Part shown: positions 28,634-35,887 of the stretch, in pieces
Numbering within the stretch: the first letter of the stretch is position 1
How the letters are laid out: every line of letters begins with the position of its first letter
The notes under the pieces: model-generated
Database searches by the model: none
What the model saw: the letters and a program-made list of their open reading frames with translations, nothing else
What the model was told of the DNA's origin: nothing
Made by a program: the position numbers and the translations under genes
Assembly (NCBI GenBank): GCA_026129305.1
Contig: JAHCII010000015.1
Span: 1-50,588 of the forward strand
DNA length: 50,588 nt
Direction of reading: 5' to 3'
Source: Anaerolineales bacterium
GTDB taxonomy: Bacteria; Chloroflexota; Anaerolineae; Anaerolineales; UBA11579

Positions 28634-29113
28634 CTAGACGGTTAAGTCGTTCTCGGATTGCAGTTCTGCGGCTTTGTCGAGCAGCTGCTGAAGGATGGCT
28701 GCCGCTGCTGCGATCACGGTGGTTGCAAAGGCGCTATAGATCCCCAGAGCGACTGGGCCGGCGCGGTCGTCGTCTTTAACCCCCAGCATGATGTACGCTA
28801 CACCAATCACAACAAAACCGAGCAAAGTCAAAGCACAATGCTTGATGGCCTTGATGGCTTTCACCGCCTGATCGGAGAATACCTGGCCTCGTTCAATCAG
28901 GCCAAGCAGCTTGTATGCCTGGTACAAGGCTACAAAAAACGGAATGGAAGCCAGATAGGCGTAGGCCAGCACCGGGTCGCGGAAATAGATGGTTACCCAG
29001 TCGGCACTTGCATTTCGCCCCTCGATTTGTGGAAACCAGAGCAGCCCCACAAATACGATAGCAGCGATCAGTACAAGCACAACCTTTAGGAAGCACGTAG
29101 CAGGTTTTTTCAT
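28634..29113 (-). CDS. DUF2975 family membrane protein
   Basis: A 159-residue protein with four membrane helices; the centre YQAYKLLGLIERGQVFSDQAVKAIKAIKHCA is the DUF2975 signature. Its role is unknown; it is usually encoded beside a small XRE regulator, as here, and is thought to work with it. ATG start with no strong ribosome site (GAGG about 11 nt upstream). Confidence 0.8.
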   Translation of the reverse strand: MKKPATCFLKVVLVLIAAIVFVGLLWFPQIEGRNASADWVTIYFRDPVLAYAYLASIPFFVALYQAYKLLGLIERGQVFSDQAVKAIKAIKHCALTLLGFVVIGVAYIMLGVKDDDRAGPVALGIYSAFATTVIAAAAAILQQLLDKAAELQSENDLTV

Positions 29114-29159
29114 CTGAGAGACCTCGAGTGTTGGAATGTCCGAAGTCTAGCATAATTGT

Positions 29160-29195
29160 TATCGAATATCAATATATGATTATTGATATTCGATA
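29160..29195. promoter_or_regulatory. Perfect 15+15 bp palindrome, likely operator of the XRE/DUF2975 pair
   Basis: TATCGAATATCAATA (29160-29174) and its exact reverse complement TATTGATATTCGATA (29181-29195), separated by 6 nt. On the minus strand TTGATA within it is followed 17 nt later by TAGACT, a possible promoter for the pair; a protein bound here would block it. Confidence 0.65.
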
Positions 29196-29217
29196 TTGCC
29201 CGTCCCTCCAGCTCCCC

Positions 29218-29361
29218 GTGTCGCTCTGAGCGAAGCGAAGAGCTTTCAATGCGCTGGCCAAAGAGCCTGTTTGCTGAAGAAATACTAACTAATTGTCTAC
29301 AGGCAGCATGAAACTTCTTCGCCCGGCTTGCAGCAAGCTGCAAGCCAGCTCATAATGACAC
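29218..29361. mobile_element. MITE/REP-like element, copy A
   Basis: A 144 bp element with imperfect inverted ends: GTGTCGCTCTGAGC on the left, and on the right the reverse complement of GTGTCATTATGAGC. It contains a hairpin, GGCTTGCAG (29325-29333) with CTGCAAGCC (29338-29346), and an ATTGTCTA stretch. Copy B at 43072-43225 shares the ends, the hairpin, AGACAATT and ATTGAAAGCTCTTC, in opposite orientation. No coding capacity. It overlaps the last codons of the alkyltransferase gene. Confidence 0.7.
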
Positions 29362-29892
29362 GGAGGGGTCCTCATTTACCCCTTCCATCTCCAGCAGCCA
29401 GCGCTTGGTTTCCAGGCCGCCAAAGCCGCCGTAGCCATGCAGGCTGCCGTCGCTGCCAACGATGCGATGGCAGGGGATCAGGAACGAGATCGGGTTGCGG
29501 GCTTGCACGCCGCCCACTGCGCGGGCGGCCAGCGGCCGGCCCACCGCCGCGGCAATGTCGCCGTACGAGGCGGTTTGGCCGTAGGGTACGGCCATCACCG
29601 CCTGGCGCACAGCCACCTGGAAGGGTGTCATGCCGCTCCAGTCCACCGGCAGATCAAAGTCCCGGCGCTGCCCGCGCAGGAATTCGTCCATCTGGCGCAG
29701 TGCAGGCGCGGGCTGTGTGGCACTGCGCTGTGGCCGCGCCGGCCCGCGCTCTTGAATGTGGTGTAGAAATTCGACCTCGTCGATGCCGTAGCTGGCGACC
29801 CACACACCGTGAGCCGTGACCGCCGCCCACAGCAAGCCCAGCTTTTGGCTGGGCTTGCTGTCGTAGAACACACTCGGCGGGTTGGCGGGCAT
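29350..29892 (-). CDS. ogt: Methylated-DNA--[protein]-cysteine S-methyltransferase
   Basis: A 180-residue DNA repair protein that removes alkyl groups from O6-alkylguanine by transferring them to its own Cys. Active motif IPCHRIVGSDGSLHGYGGGLETK-like is present: PCHR with Cys141, and the helix-turn-helix region TPFQVAVRQAVMAVPYGQTASYGDIAAAVGRP. Start MPANPPSV, 2 nt after the ABC permease stop. The last codons (SVSL and stop) lie in the end of the MITE-like copy A. Confidence 0.93.
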   Translation of the reverse strand: MPANPPSVFYDSKPSQKLGLLWAAVTAHGVWVASYGIDEVEFLHHIQERGPARPQRSATQPAPALRQMDEFLRGQRRDFDLPVDWSGMTPFQVAVRQAVMAVPYGQTASYGDIAAAVGRPLAARAVGGVQARNPISFLIPCHRIVGSDGSLHGYGGFGGLETKRWLLEMEGVNEDPSVSL

Positions 29893-29894
29893 GG

Positions 29895-30779
29895 CTAAAA
29901 ATTGCTGACGCGGTCGATGTAGCCCTTTTCGCGGGCCTGGTGGTCGCAATAGCGGAATACCACGAAGCCGAGCACGGTAAAAAGCGCGGTCAGCCCGGCC
30001 AGGATGCCCAGCAGTTCCAGATTACTGAAAGCGTTGAAGGTGGGGAAGTTGGCTGCCAGTGGCCCCACCAGGGCTCGACGCAGCAGCTCCAGCCAGTAGG
30101 AAATGGGCACCACGAAGCCGACGGGCTGCAGCCAGGTCGGCAGCACGTCCAGCGGGAAGATGGCTCCGCTGAAGAGGAACAGCGCTCCGGCCACCGCCTC
30201 GCCCACGAAGTTGGCGTTGTTCACCAGGTTGAGGATGATGCTGCCCAGGGTCAGACCCATCATGGCCAGTAACACCAGACCCAACACCAGGCTGACCAGG
30301 AACAGCGGCCAATCCACCAGGCTCAGGTCCAGCGGCACCTGCAGAAAGATCACGCCCACCGCAATGATGATGAATACAGCCAGCGAGCTGAAAACGAACT
30401 TGGCAAAGCCACGCCCCAGCAGGTAGCTGGGCACATGGATGGGGGCCACGTAGATGTATTTGAGCATGCGATACTGCTCACGGTCTTCGATCACGCTCCA
30501 GGCGATACCATTCAACATGGCGGCGACATAAATGTAGAAAGCATTGCCCAGATAGATGTAAGGGAACAGCGGATTATTGAACTCGCCGTTGGTAATGACG
30601 CTGTACATCACCACCAAGATCGCCGCGCTGGAGAGCGGCTTGACCACTGAATAGATCAGGAAGATCATCGGGTCGGCCCAGTTGGATTCGATCTGCCAGC
30701 CCAGCCAGGCAGCCACTCGCATCGTGCGGGTCCAAATGCCGTGTTCGGCCGGGTGGCTTTCGGGGGTTGAGACTTGCAT
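29895..30779 (-). CDS. ABC-2 type transporter permease
   Basis: A 294-residue six-helix permease; FSGAIFPLDVLPTWLQPVGFVVPISYWLELLR is the typical ABC-2 segment near the C-terminus. Start MQVSTPES at 30779 has GGAGGT 5 nt upstream; a longer frame lacks this. It forms a transporter with the second permease and the ATPase upstream. Substrate (drug, lipid or polymer) is unknown. Confidence 0.85.
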   Translation of the reverse strand: MQVSTPESHPAEHGIWTRTMRVAAWLGWQIESNWADPMIFLIYSVVKPLSSAAILVVMYSVITNGEFNNPLFPYIYLGNAFYIYVAAMLNGIAWSVIEDREQYRMLKYIYVAPIHVPSYLLGRGFAKFVFSSLAVFIIIAVGVIFLQVPLDLSLVDWPLFLVSLVLGLVLLAMMGLTLGSIILNLVNNANFVGEAVAGALFLFSGAIFPLDVLPTWLQPVGFVVPISYWLELLRRALVGPLAANFPTFNAFSNLELLGILAGLTALFTVLGFVVFRYCDHQAREKGYIDRVSNF

Positions 30780-30780
30780 G

Positions 30781-31623
30781 TTACCTCCGTGCATCCGTCA
30801 GGCGGCCCTCACGGATAGCCAGCCTTTCCATATACTCCAGCAGCCATTTGGCGCCCAAGATGAACAGCACGCTGAGCACGGCCAGGATGGCCAGCTCAAT
30901 GCGTACATTCAGGAAGCCCAGCTCTTCCCCGCCAGCGAAAGACAGCTGGCGCATGGCATCCAGACCCAGGGTCAGCGGGATGATCGAGGCGCCGGCCGCG
31001 ATCCAGAAATCGAAGCTCTTGATCGGGAAGTAAAAGCCCGACATCAGATAGACCGGCTCTTGGGCCAGGTTGGCGTAATGCCAGGCTTCACGGTTAAGTA
31101 GCAAAAACAGCGAAGAGCTCATCATGCCCATGCCGTACAAGGCCACCATAGTCAACATGAAAACGCCAAAGAGCATCAGGTAGCTGCTGACCTCGAACTG
31201 AACATTGAAGAGCAGGCTGCCCGCCAGGGTGATCACCAGGGCGCGCTGGGCCGTGGCAAACAGACCACCCAGGGCCATGCCCAGCAAGATGGCCATCAAC
31301 GAATTGGGAGCCATGATGTAGAGCGCCAGGTTGCCGGTTTCCTTCTCCCAGTACATCTGGCTGCTCATTGACCAAAGCACATTGAGCCAGAAGGCGGTCA
31401 TAGCGCCGCCCATCACCACAAAGCCCACATAAATATCCGGCGCCCCGATGGCGCGGTAGATGAATACGTAGGCCGCCACAGAAATCACGGGCAGCACCAC
31501 CTCGAAGATGAACCAGCTGCGTTCCCGCAGCAGGCCGATCACACGTGGATAGGCCCGGCCGATCACGGTTTGGAAGAACAAGCGCACGCCGGTGTTCTTT
31601 TCGACCTTAGCTTTCAGTGTCAC
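30781..31623 (-). CDS. ABC-2 type transporter permease
   Basis: A 280-residue permease with six helices (IFEVVLPVISVAAYVFIYRAIG is the first), similar in layout to its neighbour. Starts with GTG at 31621-31623, inside the end of the ATPase gene (17 nt overlap), and stops 1 nt before the next permease start, so all three are co-translated. Confidence 0.85.
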   Translation of the reverse strand: MTLKAKVEKNTGVRLFFQTVIGRAYPRVIGLLRERSWFIFEVVLPVISVAAYVFIYRAIGAPDIYVGFVVMGGAMTAFWLNVLWSMSSQMYWEKETGNLALYIMAPNSLMAILLGMALGGLFATAQRALVITLAGSLLFNVQFEVSSYLMLFGVFMLTMVALYGMGMMSSSLFLLLNREAWHYANLAQEPVYLMSGFYFPIKSFDFWIAAGASIIPLTLGLDAMRQLSFAGGEELGFLNVRIELAILAVLSVLFILGAKWLLEYMERLAIREGRLTDARR

Positions 31624-32614
31624 TGCTCACCTCGTCCAGGCGTTTGCCCACCAGGCTGACGAAGACGTCTTCCAGGGTTGGCTCGCGCTTCTGCAAATTG
31701 CGGATGTGGACATCCTTACCGGTCAGCGTATTGACGATGCTGCCGAGGGCGTCATCCTCGGCCAGGATCAATTCCAGCACCGAGAAACCGTCCTTGGCTT
31801 CATGGTTGACCTTGTTGACGCCCTTGAGCTTCTCCAGGGTGTCGGCGCCCAGGCCGTTCAGCGGGCTGACCTCCATGCGGTAAATGGCGTCGCTCTGCAG
31901 TTGCTGCTTGAGCTTGGCGGGTGAGTCGCAAGCCAGCACGCGCCCGTCGTTGATGATCGCCACGCGGTCGCACAACTCGTCGGCTTCCACCATGTAATGC
32001 GTGGTCAGCAGCAGCGTGCGCTCCGGGCGGGCCTGCATCCACTCCAGCACAAAGTGGCGCACGTCTCGGCTGGCTTCGACGTCCAGGCCCAGGGTCGGCT
32101 CATCCAGAAAGAGCACCTCCGGGTCGGTGAGGAAGCCGCGCACGATGTTCATCTTTTGACGCAGGCCGGTGGAAAGCTCGGAAGACTTGGTGTTGATGCG
32201 ATCCTTCAGGCCAATAATGCTGAGCAGCTCTTCAATGCGCTGGTTGGCCAGCTTGGAAGGGATGCCGTAGAACTGGGCGAACATCCACAAGTTCTCGCGC
32301 ACGGTCAGCAGGCCATAGCCAGAGGATTCGCCGCCGGAGACCATATTGATGCGCGGGCGCACTTTGTGCGGTTCGGCCGCCACATCGTAGCCAGCCACCA
32401 GCGCCTTGCCCGAAGTAGGGGCCAGCAGGGTGGTCAGGATCTTGATCAGCGTGGTCTTGCCGGCGCCGTTGGGGCCAAGCAGGCCAAACAGCTCGCCGCG
32501 GCGCACATCCATGTTGATGTCTTTGAGGGCCACCAATTCACGCGGTTCGTCTTTCTTGGTGCCGCGTAGTTTGTAAGTGCGGGCCAAATTTTGGGTGTGT
32601 ATGGCTAGATCCAT
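31607..32614 (-). CDS. ABC transporter ATP-binding protein
   Basis: A 335-residue ATPase of the DrrA/ABC-2 type. Walker A GPNGAGKTT (about 47-55), signature LSTGLRQKMNIVRGF, Walker B VLFLDEPTLGLD, H-loop TTHYMVE, and a C-terminal regulatory extension after residue 230. Powers the two permeases downstream. ATG 32614 has AAAAGGAAG upstream. Confidence 0.92.
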   Translation of the reverse strand: MDLAIHTQNLARTYKLRGTKKDEPRELVALKDINMDVRRGELFGLLGPNGAGKTTLIKILTTLLAPTSGKALVAGYDVAAEPHKVRPRINMVSGGESSGYGLLTVRENLWMFAQFYGIPSKLANQRIEELLSIIGLKDRINTKSSELSTGLRQKMNIVRGFLTDPEVLFLDEPTLGLDVEASRDVRHFVLEWMQARPERTLLLTTHYMVEADELCDRVAIINDGRVLACDSPAKLKQQLQSDAIYRMEVSPLNGLGADTLEKLKGVNKVNHEAKDGFSVLELILAEDDALGSIVNTLTGKDVHIRNLQKREPTLEDVFVSLVGKRLDEVSSDTES

Positions 32615-32632
32615 GGCTTCCTTTTAATTTTG

Positions 32633-32681
32633 ATAGGTGCACAAGTGTGCCAATAGCGTGGGGTAAACGTAGGGTAACCGT
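32633..32681. promoter_or_regulatory. Possible operator region of the ABC-2 operon
   Basis: Contains a short palindrome, GCACAAGTGTGC, and two tandem copies of GGGTAAxCGT (32661-32681). Both lie upstream of the ATPase gene where a regulator could act. No regulator gene is adjacent, and promoter boxes are weak here. Confidence 0.3.
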
Positions 32682-32751
32682 CAAGCACTATTTGACAGGC
32701 TACTCTATCATTATCGGCGTAAGGGCGATTTCTCTTCTTCTCCTCCTTAGT

Positions 32752-32778
32752 GAGAGCCGGGCGGCGTACCCGGCTCTC
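32752..32778. other. Hairpin beyond tag, no T tract
   Basis: Arms GAGAGCCGGG and CCCGGCTCTC just past the tag stop at 32784. Neither strand has a clear T run after it, so it may be a weak terminator or only protect RNA ends. Confidence 0.35.
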
Positions 32779-32783
32779 TCGCA

Positions 32784-33368
32784 TTAACGCTGTACCTCTG
32801 TGTATCTGAAGCAGCTGACCAGATGGTCGTTGACCATGCCGGTGGCTTGCATGTAGGCATAACAGATCGTCGGGCCGACGAAGCGAAAGCCGCGGCGTTT
32901 GAGGTCTTTGCTCATCGCTTGCGATTCGGCGGTCTCTGCCGGCACCTGGCCCAGGCTGCTGCGGGCATTCTGGACGGCTTGCCCACCCACAAATCCCCAA
33001 ATGTATTTGTCGAAACTGCCGAACTCCGCTTGCGCCTCGAGAAAGGCGCGGGCGTTGCCGATGGCAGACTGAATTTTAGCGCGGTTGCGGATGATGCCGG
33101 GATTGCTCATCAGCTCGGCCACTTTGGCTTCGCCGTAATCCGCCATGACTTGGGCGTCAAAGCCGTCAAAGGCTGTGCGATAAGCGGCGCGCTTGCGCAG
33201 CACCGTGATCCAACTCAGGCCGGCCTGGGCGCCTTCGAGAATGAGCATCTCAAATAGTTGGCGGTCATCGTGCAATGGCTGGCCCCACTCCACATCGTGA
33301 TAGGCGATGTAGAGCGGGTCGTCTCCGGGCCAGGCGCAGCGGTTGGGCGCGACGTTCATGCTAGGCAT
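32784..33368 (-). CDS. tag: DNA-3-methyladenine glycosylase I
   Basis: A 194-residue repair glycosylase that removes 3-methyladenine. The zinc site is complete: Cys in NRCAW and His in AYHDVEW near the start, His/Cys in DHLVSCF near the end; the catalytic Glu lies in LILEGAQAGLSW. Start overlaps the receiver-like gene by 8 nt. With ogt 3 kb away, two alkylation-repair genes flank the ABC operon. Confidence 0.95.
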   Translation of the reverse strand: MPSMNVAPNRCAWPGDDPLYIAYHDVEWGQPLHDDRQLFEMLILEGAQAGLSWITVLRKRAAYRTAFDGFDAQVMADYGEAKVAELMSNPGIIRNRAKIQSAIGNARAFLEAQAEFGSFDKYIWGFVGGQAVQNARSSLGQVPAETAESQAMSKDLKRRGFRFVGPTICYAYMQATGMVNDHLVSCFRYTEVQR

Positions 33369-33714
33369 AGCTTTCTAGGGCGGTTTGCAGATCTTCCTGG
33401 CGGATGAACACGGCCCGCGGAATTCTTTCCTGAGTTTCGGCGATCGCCGCCGGGCTGCCATTCAAAAAGAGGAGGGGCACTGCGCGGGTGGCCGGCGTCT
33501 CGGATAAATGTTTGGCTGTGGCCCAACTGTGCGAAGGTCGCTGGCTCAGGTCAAAAAGCAACAGATCGGGTGGCTGTTGGCGGGCCGCCCGGCTGCCGCG
33601 CCCCCCGTCCTGCCACTCCAGATCCACTTCCCAACCCAGTTGGCGCAACTCAGCAGCCAGCGCTTCAGCAGCTGGCTGCTGCCAACAAAAGAGGAAAAGA
33701 CGCCTTTTGCCCAT
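33361..33714 (-). CDS. Receiver-like (degenerate REC) protein
   Basis: A 117-residue protein with the alternating strand-helix pattern of a receiver domain: RRLFLFCWQQP at the first strand, LLLFDLSQRP where the phosphoacceptor should be, PLLFLNGSP and VFIRQEDL near the end. The N-terminal acidic pair is missing and the conserved Lys is Arg, so phosphorylation is doubtful although an Asp is kept. Start ATG 33714 is used because TACAAT ends 7 nt upstream (leaderless); an ATG three codons earlier overlaps that box. Overlaps tag. Confidence 0.6.
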   Translation of the reverse strand: MGKRRLFLFCWQQPAAEALAAELRQLGWEVDLEWQDGGRGSRAARQQPPDLLLFDLSQRPSHSWATAKHLSETPATRAVPLLFLNGSPAAIAETQERIPRAVFIRQEDLQTALESYA

Positions 33715-33721
33715 CAGTGCC

Positions 33722-33749
33722 ATTGTAGTAAAACATTTGTTCTTGTCAA
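33722..33749 (-). promoter_or_regulatory. Strong promoter of the receiver-like/tag operon
   Basis: Minus strand TTGACA (33749-33744), 16 nt spacer, TACAAT (33727-33722), then 7 nt to the ATG. Full -35 consensus; the mRNA should start at or near the start codon. Confidence 0.65.
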
Positions 33750-33760
33750 GCAGAAGTTAA

Positions 33761-33797
33761 AACAACAACCGTCACAATAGTTGTGACGGTTGTTGTT
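33761..33797 (-). terminator. Long perfect hairpin, terminator of the small hypothetical gene
   Basis: Perfect 17 bp arms AACAACAACCGTCACAA and TTGTGACGGTTGTTGTT with a TAG loop; on the minus strand the second arm ends GTTGTT and is followed by TTAACTT. It lies 4 nt past the small gene at 33801-34022. Confidence 0.7.
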
Positions 33798-33800
33798 GTG

Positions 33801-34022
33801 CTAGTTCTGAGAGCTGTGCTTGAGAGCCGCAACGCCCATGCCGTCCTGGGGTGGGCGGTTGAAGTCCGAACCCAGGCGTACGGCTGTATTGCGGAAGGCC
33901 TGCAGCAATGTCACTGGGTCTGGAGCGGGGTTCTGCAGGACATAGTCGCTGTTGTAACGGCCGCTCTCCAGTGTGGCCTCTTCAAACTGCATTTGCAAAT
34001 AGCTGCGTTTTTTGTTGTTCAT
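33801..34022 (-). CDS. Small protein of unknown function
   Basis: A 73-residue soluble protein starting MNNKKRSYLQMQFEEATLE, with no Cys, no membrane helix and the tail NRPPQDGMGVAALKHSSQN. I do not recognise it. Start 34022 has AAGGAGT 6 nt upstream; it has its own promoter (34084-34111) and a strong terminator, so it looks like a well-expressed single gene. A precursor peptide or small regulator is possible but unproven. Confidence 0.6.
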   Translation of the reverse strand: MNNKKRSYLQMQFEEATLESGRYNSDYVLQNPAPDPVTLLQAFRNTAVRLGSDFNRPPQDGMGVAALKHSSQN

Positions 34023-34083
34023 TTTCGTACTCCTTGATCCATCTTTCACCAAAACAAAGCGTTTTCTTGATTTTGATGAACAT

Positions 34084-34111
34084 AGTTTAGCAGAAACATT
34101 GAATTTGTCAA
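34084..34111 (-). promoter_or_regulatory. Promoter of the small hypothetical gene
   Basis: Minus strand TTGACA (34111-34106), 16 nt, TAAACT (34089-34084). The surrounding 34,030-34,200 is the most AT-rich stretch of this part. Leader of about 55 nt. Confidence 0.55.
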
Positions 34112-34285
34112 TAGTTATTTCAATATTCCTAATGCAAATCTTGTCTTTCCTAAGGTCAGGTTAAGTTTACTGCTGCGACCAGTGATAGACGCCCAAGGTT
34201 ATACCTTCCTTACCTTATATAGAGGTTAAGGCCACACACTTGAGATAGCGGCGCTATTGTTCGGGGCACATTTGTCCGCCGCGCA

Positions 34286-34291
34286 TATAAT
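34286..34291 (+). promoter_or_regulatory. -10 box of murJ (leaderless)
   Basis: TATAAT ends 6 nt before the murJ ATG, with no ribosome site between; transcription should start at the start codon. Confidence 0.55.
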
Positions 34292-34297
34292 CGCCGC

Positions 34298-35866
34298 ATG
34301 GCTTCCATCGCCACTCGACAGATCGCGCGGGCCGCCGGCACCGTAATGGCCGCTTTTGTGCTCAGCAACCTGATCGGCTTGTTGCGCCAGGTGCTGATCA
34401 CCAATGCCTTTGGCGCCGAGGCCGCGCTGGACTCCTATTACGCCGCGGCGCGCCTGCCGGAGTTGGTCTTCAGTCTGGTGGCGGGTGGGGCGCTGGCCTC
34501 GGCCTTTATCCCCACCTTCACCGGTTTGCTGGAGACGCACAAGCGCGGCAGCGCCTGGCTGCTGGCTTCCTCCGTGGCCAACCTGATCACCCTGGCTTTG
34601 GTGCTGCTGTGCGGGTTGGCGTGGGTGTTTGCCGAGCCGCTGGCCGCCCAAGTCTTGGTGCCGGACTTTGCTCCCGCCCAACAGGCCCTGACGGCAGAAC
34701 TGCTGCGCATCCAGTTGATCACCCCGATCTTGTTCGGCATCAGCGGTCTGTTGATGGGCATCTTGAATGCCCATCAAAGTTTCCTGCTGCCGGCCCTGGC
34801 CCCCAGCATGAATTGGGTGGGTGTGATCTTTGGCGTACTCTTTCTGGCCCCCAGTCTGGGGGTGCACGGCCTGGCTTGGGGCTCGGTGATTGGGGCCGGG
34901 CTGCACCTGGCGGTGCAGCTGCCTGGCCTAGTGCGTCTAAAAGGCCACTACTCGCCCACGCTGGGCCTGGGCTTGCCAGACGTGCGTGAAGTGGCCCGCC
35001 TGATGGGCCCGCGTCTATTGGGCCAGGCGGCGGTGCAGATCAACTTTGTGGTCAACACCATCATCGCCTCCGGCCTGCCGGCTGGCAGCCTGACAGCCAT
35101 CACGATCGCCTTTCAGGTGATGACCATGCCGCAAATCGTCATCGCCCAGGCGATTGCGATTGCGGCGCTGCCGACTTTCTCGGCTCAGTTCGCCAGCGGC
35201 CGCATCGCCGAGTTGCGCACGGCGCTGGCCAGTACGCTGCGCGGCGTGGTGCTGCTCTCATTGCCCGCCACGGTGGGCCTGGTGCTCTTACGGGGGCCGC
35301 TGGTGGCGCTGCTATTTCAGCGCGGCGAGTTTGGCGGGCGCGATACCGAATTGGTTGCTTGGGCGCTGCTGTGGTACGCCGCAGGCTTGGTGGGCCACTC
35401 TGTGGTCGAGATCGCTTCGCGGGCTTTTTACGCCCTGCATGACACCCGTACCCCGGTGATGATCGGCGTGGGCGCCATGGCGCTTAATGCCATACTCAGC
35501 CTGGTGCTGCCCGGTGTCTTCCTGCGCTGGGGCTGGCTGCCACACGGCGGCCTGGCCCTGGCAAACTCGGCGGCTACGTTCCTGGAAATGCTGGCCTTAC
35601 TGTGGCTGATGGGCCGCCGCCTGGGCGGCTTGGAACCCGGCCGCCTGTGGGTCGGGCTGGGGCAGGCCAGCTTGGCCAGCCTGGCCATGGGGCTGGGCCT
35701 CTGGGTCTGGCTGGGCCAGGCCGCGGCCTGGCCTTTCTGGTTGCAGGCGGCTGGCGGAGTGACGATAGGCCTGGGCCTGTTTACCGGCGCCGCCTGGCTG
35801 CTGCGCGTGCCGGAGTTGAATGAAGCGCTGGCCGCCGTACGCCGGCGGTTGGGACGCGCGGGCTAA
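34298..35866 (+). CDS. murJ: Lipid II flippase MurJ/MviN
   Basis: A 522-residue membrane protein with fourteen predicted helices, of the MOP exporter group that flips lipid II across the membrane for peptidoglycan synthesis. The start TVMAAFVLSNLIGLLRQVLITNAFG and DSYYAAARLPELVFSLVAGGALASAFIP are family hallmarks, as is ASRAFYALHDTRTPV. Presence supports a peptidoglycan cell wall. Convergent with the MFS gene. Confidence 0.92.
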   Translation: MASIATRQIARAAGTVMAAFVLSNLIGLLRQVLITNAFGAEAALDSYYAAARLPELVFSLVAGGALASAFIPTFTGLLETHKRGSAWLLASSVANLITLALVLLCGLAWVFAEPLAAQVLVPDFAPAQQALTAELLRIQLITPILFGISGLLMGILNAHQSFLLPALAPSMNWVGVIFGVLFLAPSLGVHGLAWGSVIGAGLHLAVQLPGLVRLKGHYSPTLGLGLPDVREVARLMGPRLLGQAAVQINFVVNTIIASGLPAGSLTAITIAFQVMTMPQIVIAQAIAIAALPTFSAQFASGRIAELRTALASTLRGVVLLSLPATVGLVLLRGPLVALLFQRGEFGGRDTELVAWALLWYAAGLVGHSVVEIASRAFYALHDTRTPVMIGVGAMALNAILSLVLPGVFLRWGWLPHGGLALANSAATFLEMLALLWLMGRRLGGLEPGRLWVGLGQASLASLAMGLGLWVWLGQAAAWPFWLQAAGGVTIGLGLFTGAAWLLRVPELNEALAAVRRRLGRAG

Positions 35867-35887
35867 GCCGCGGCCGGCTCTCCCCTG

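Noticed and set aside
32752..32778. Classic terminator after tag
   Set aside because: The hairpin is strong but no T tract follows on either strand, so I list it only as a hairpin.
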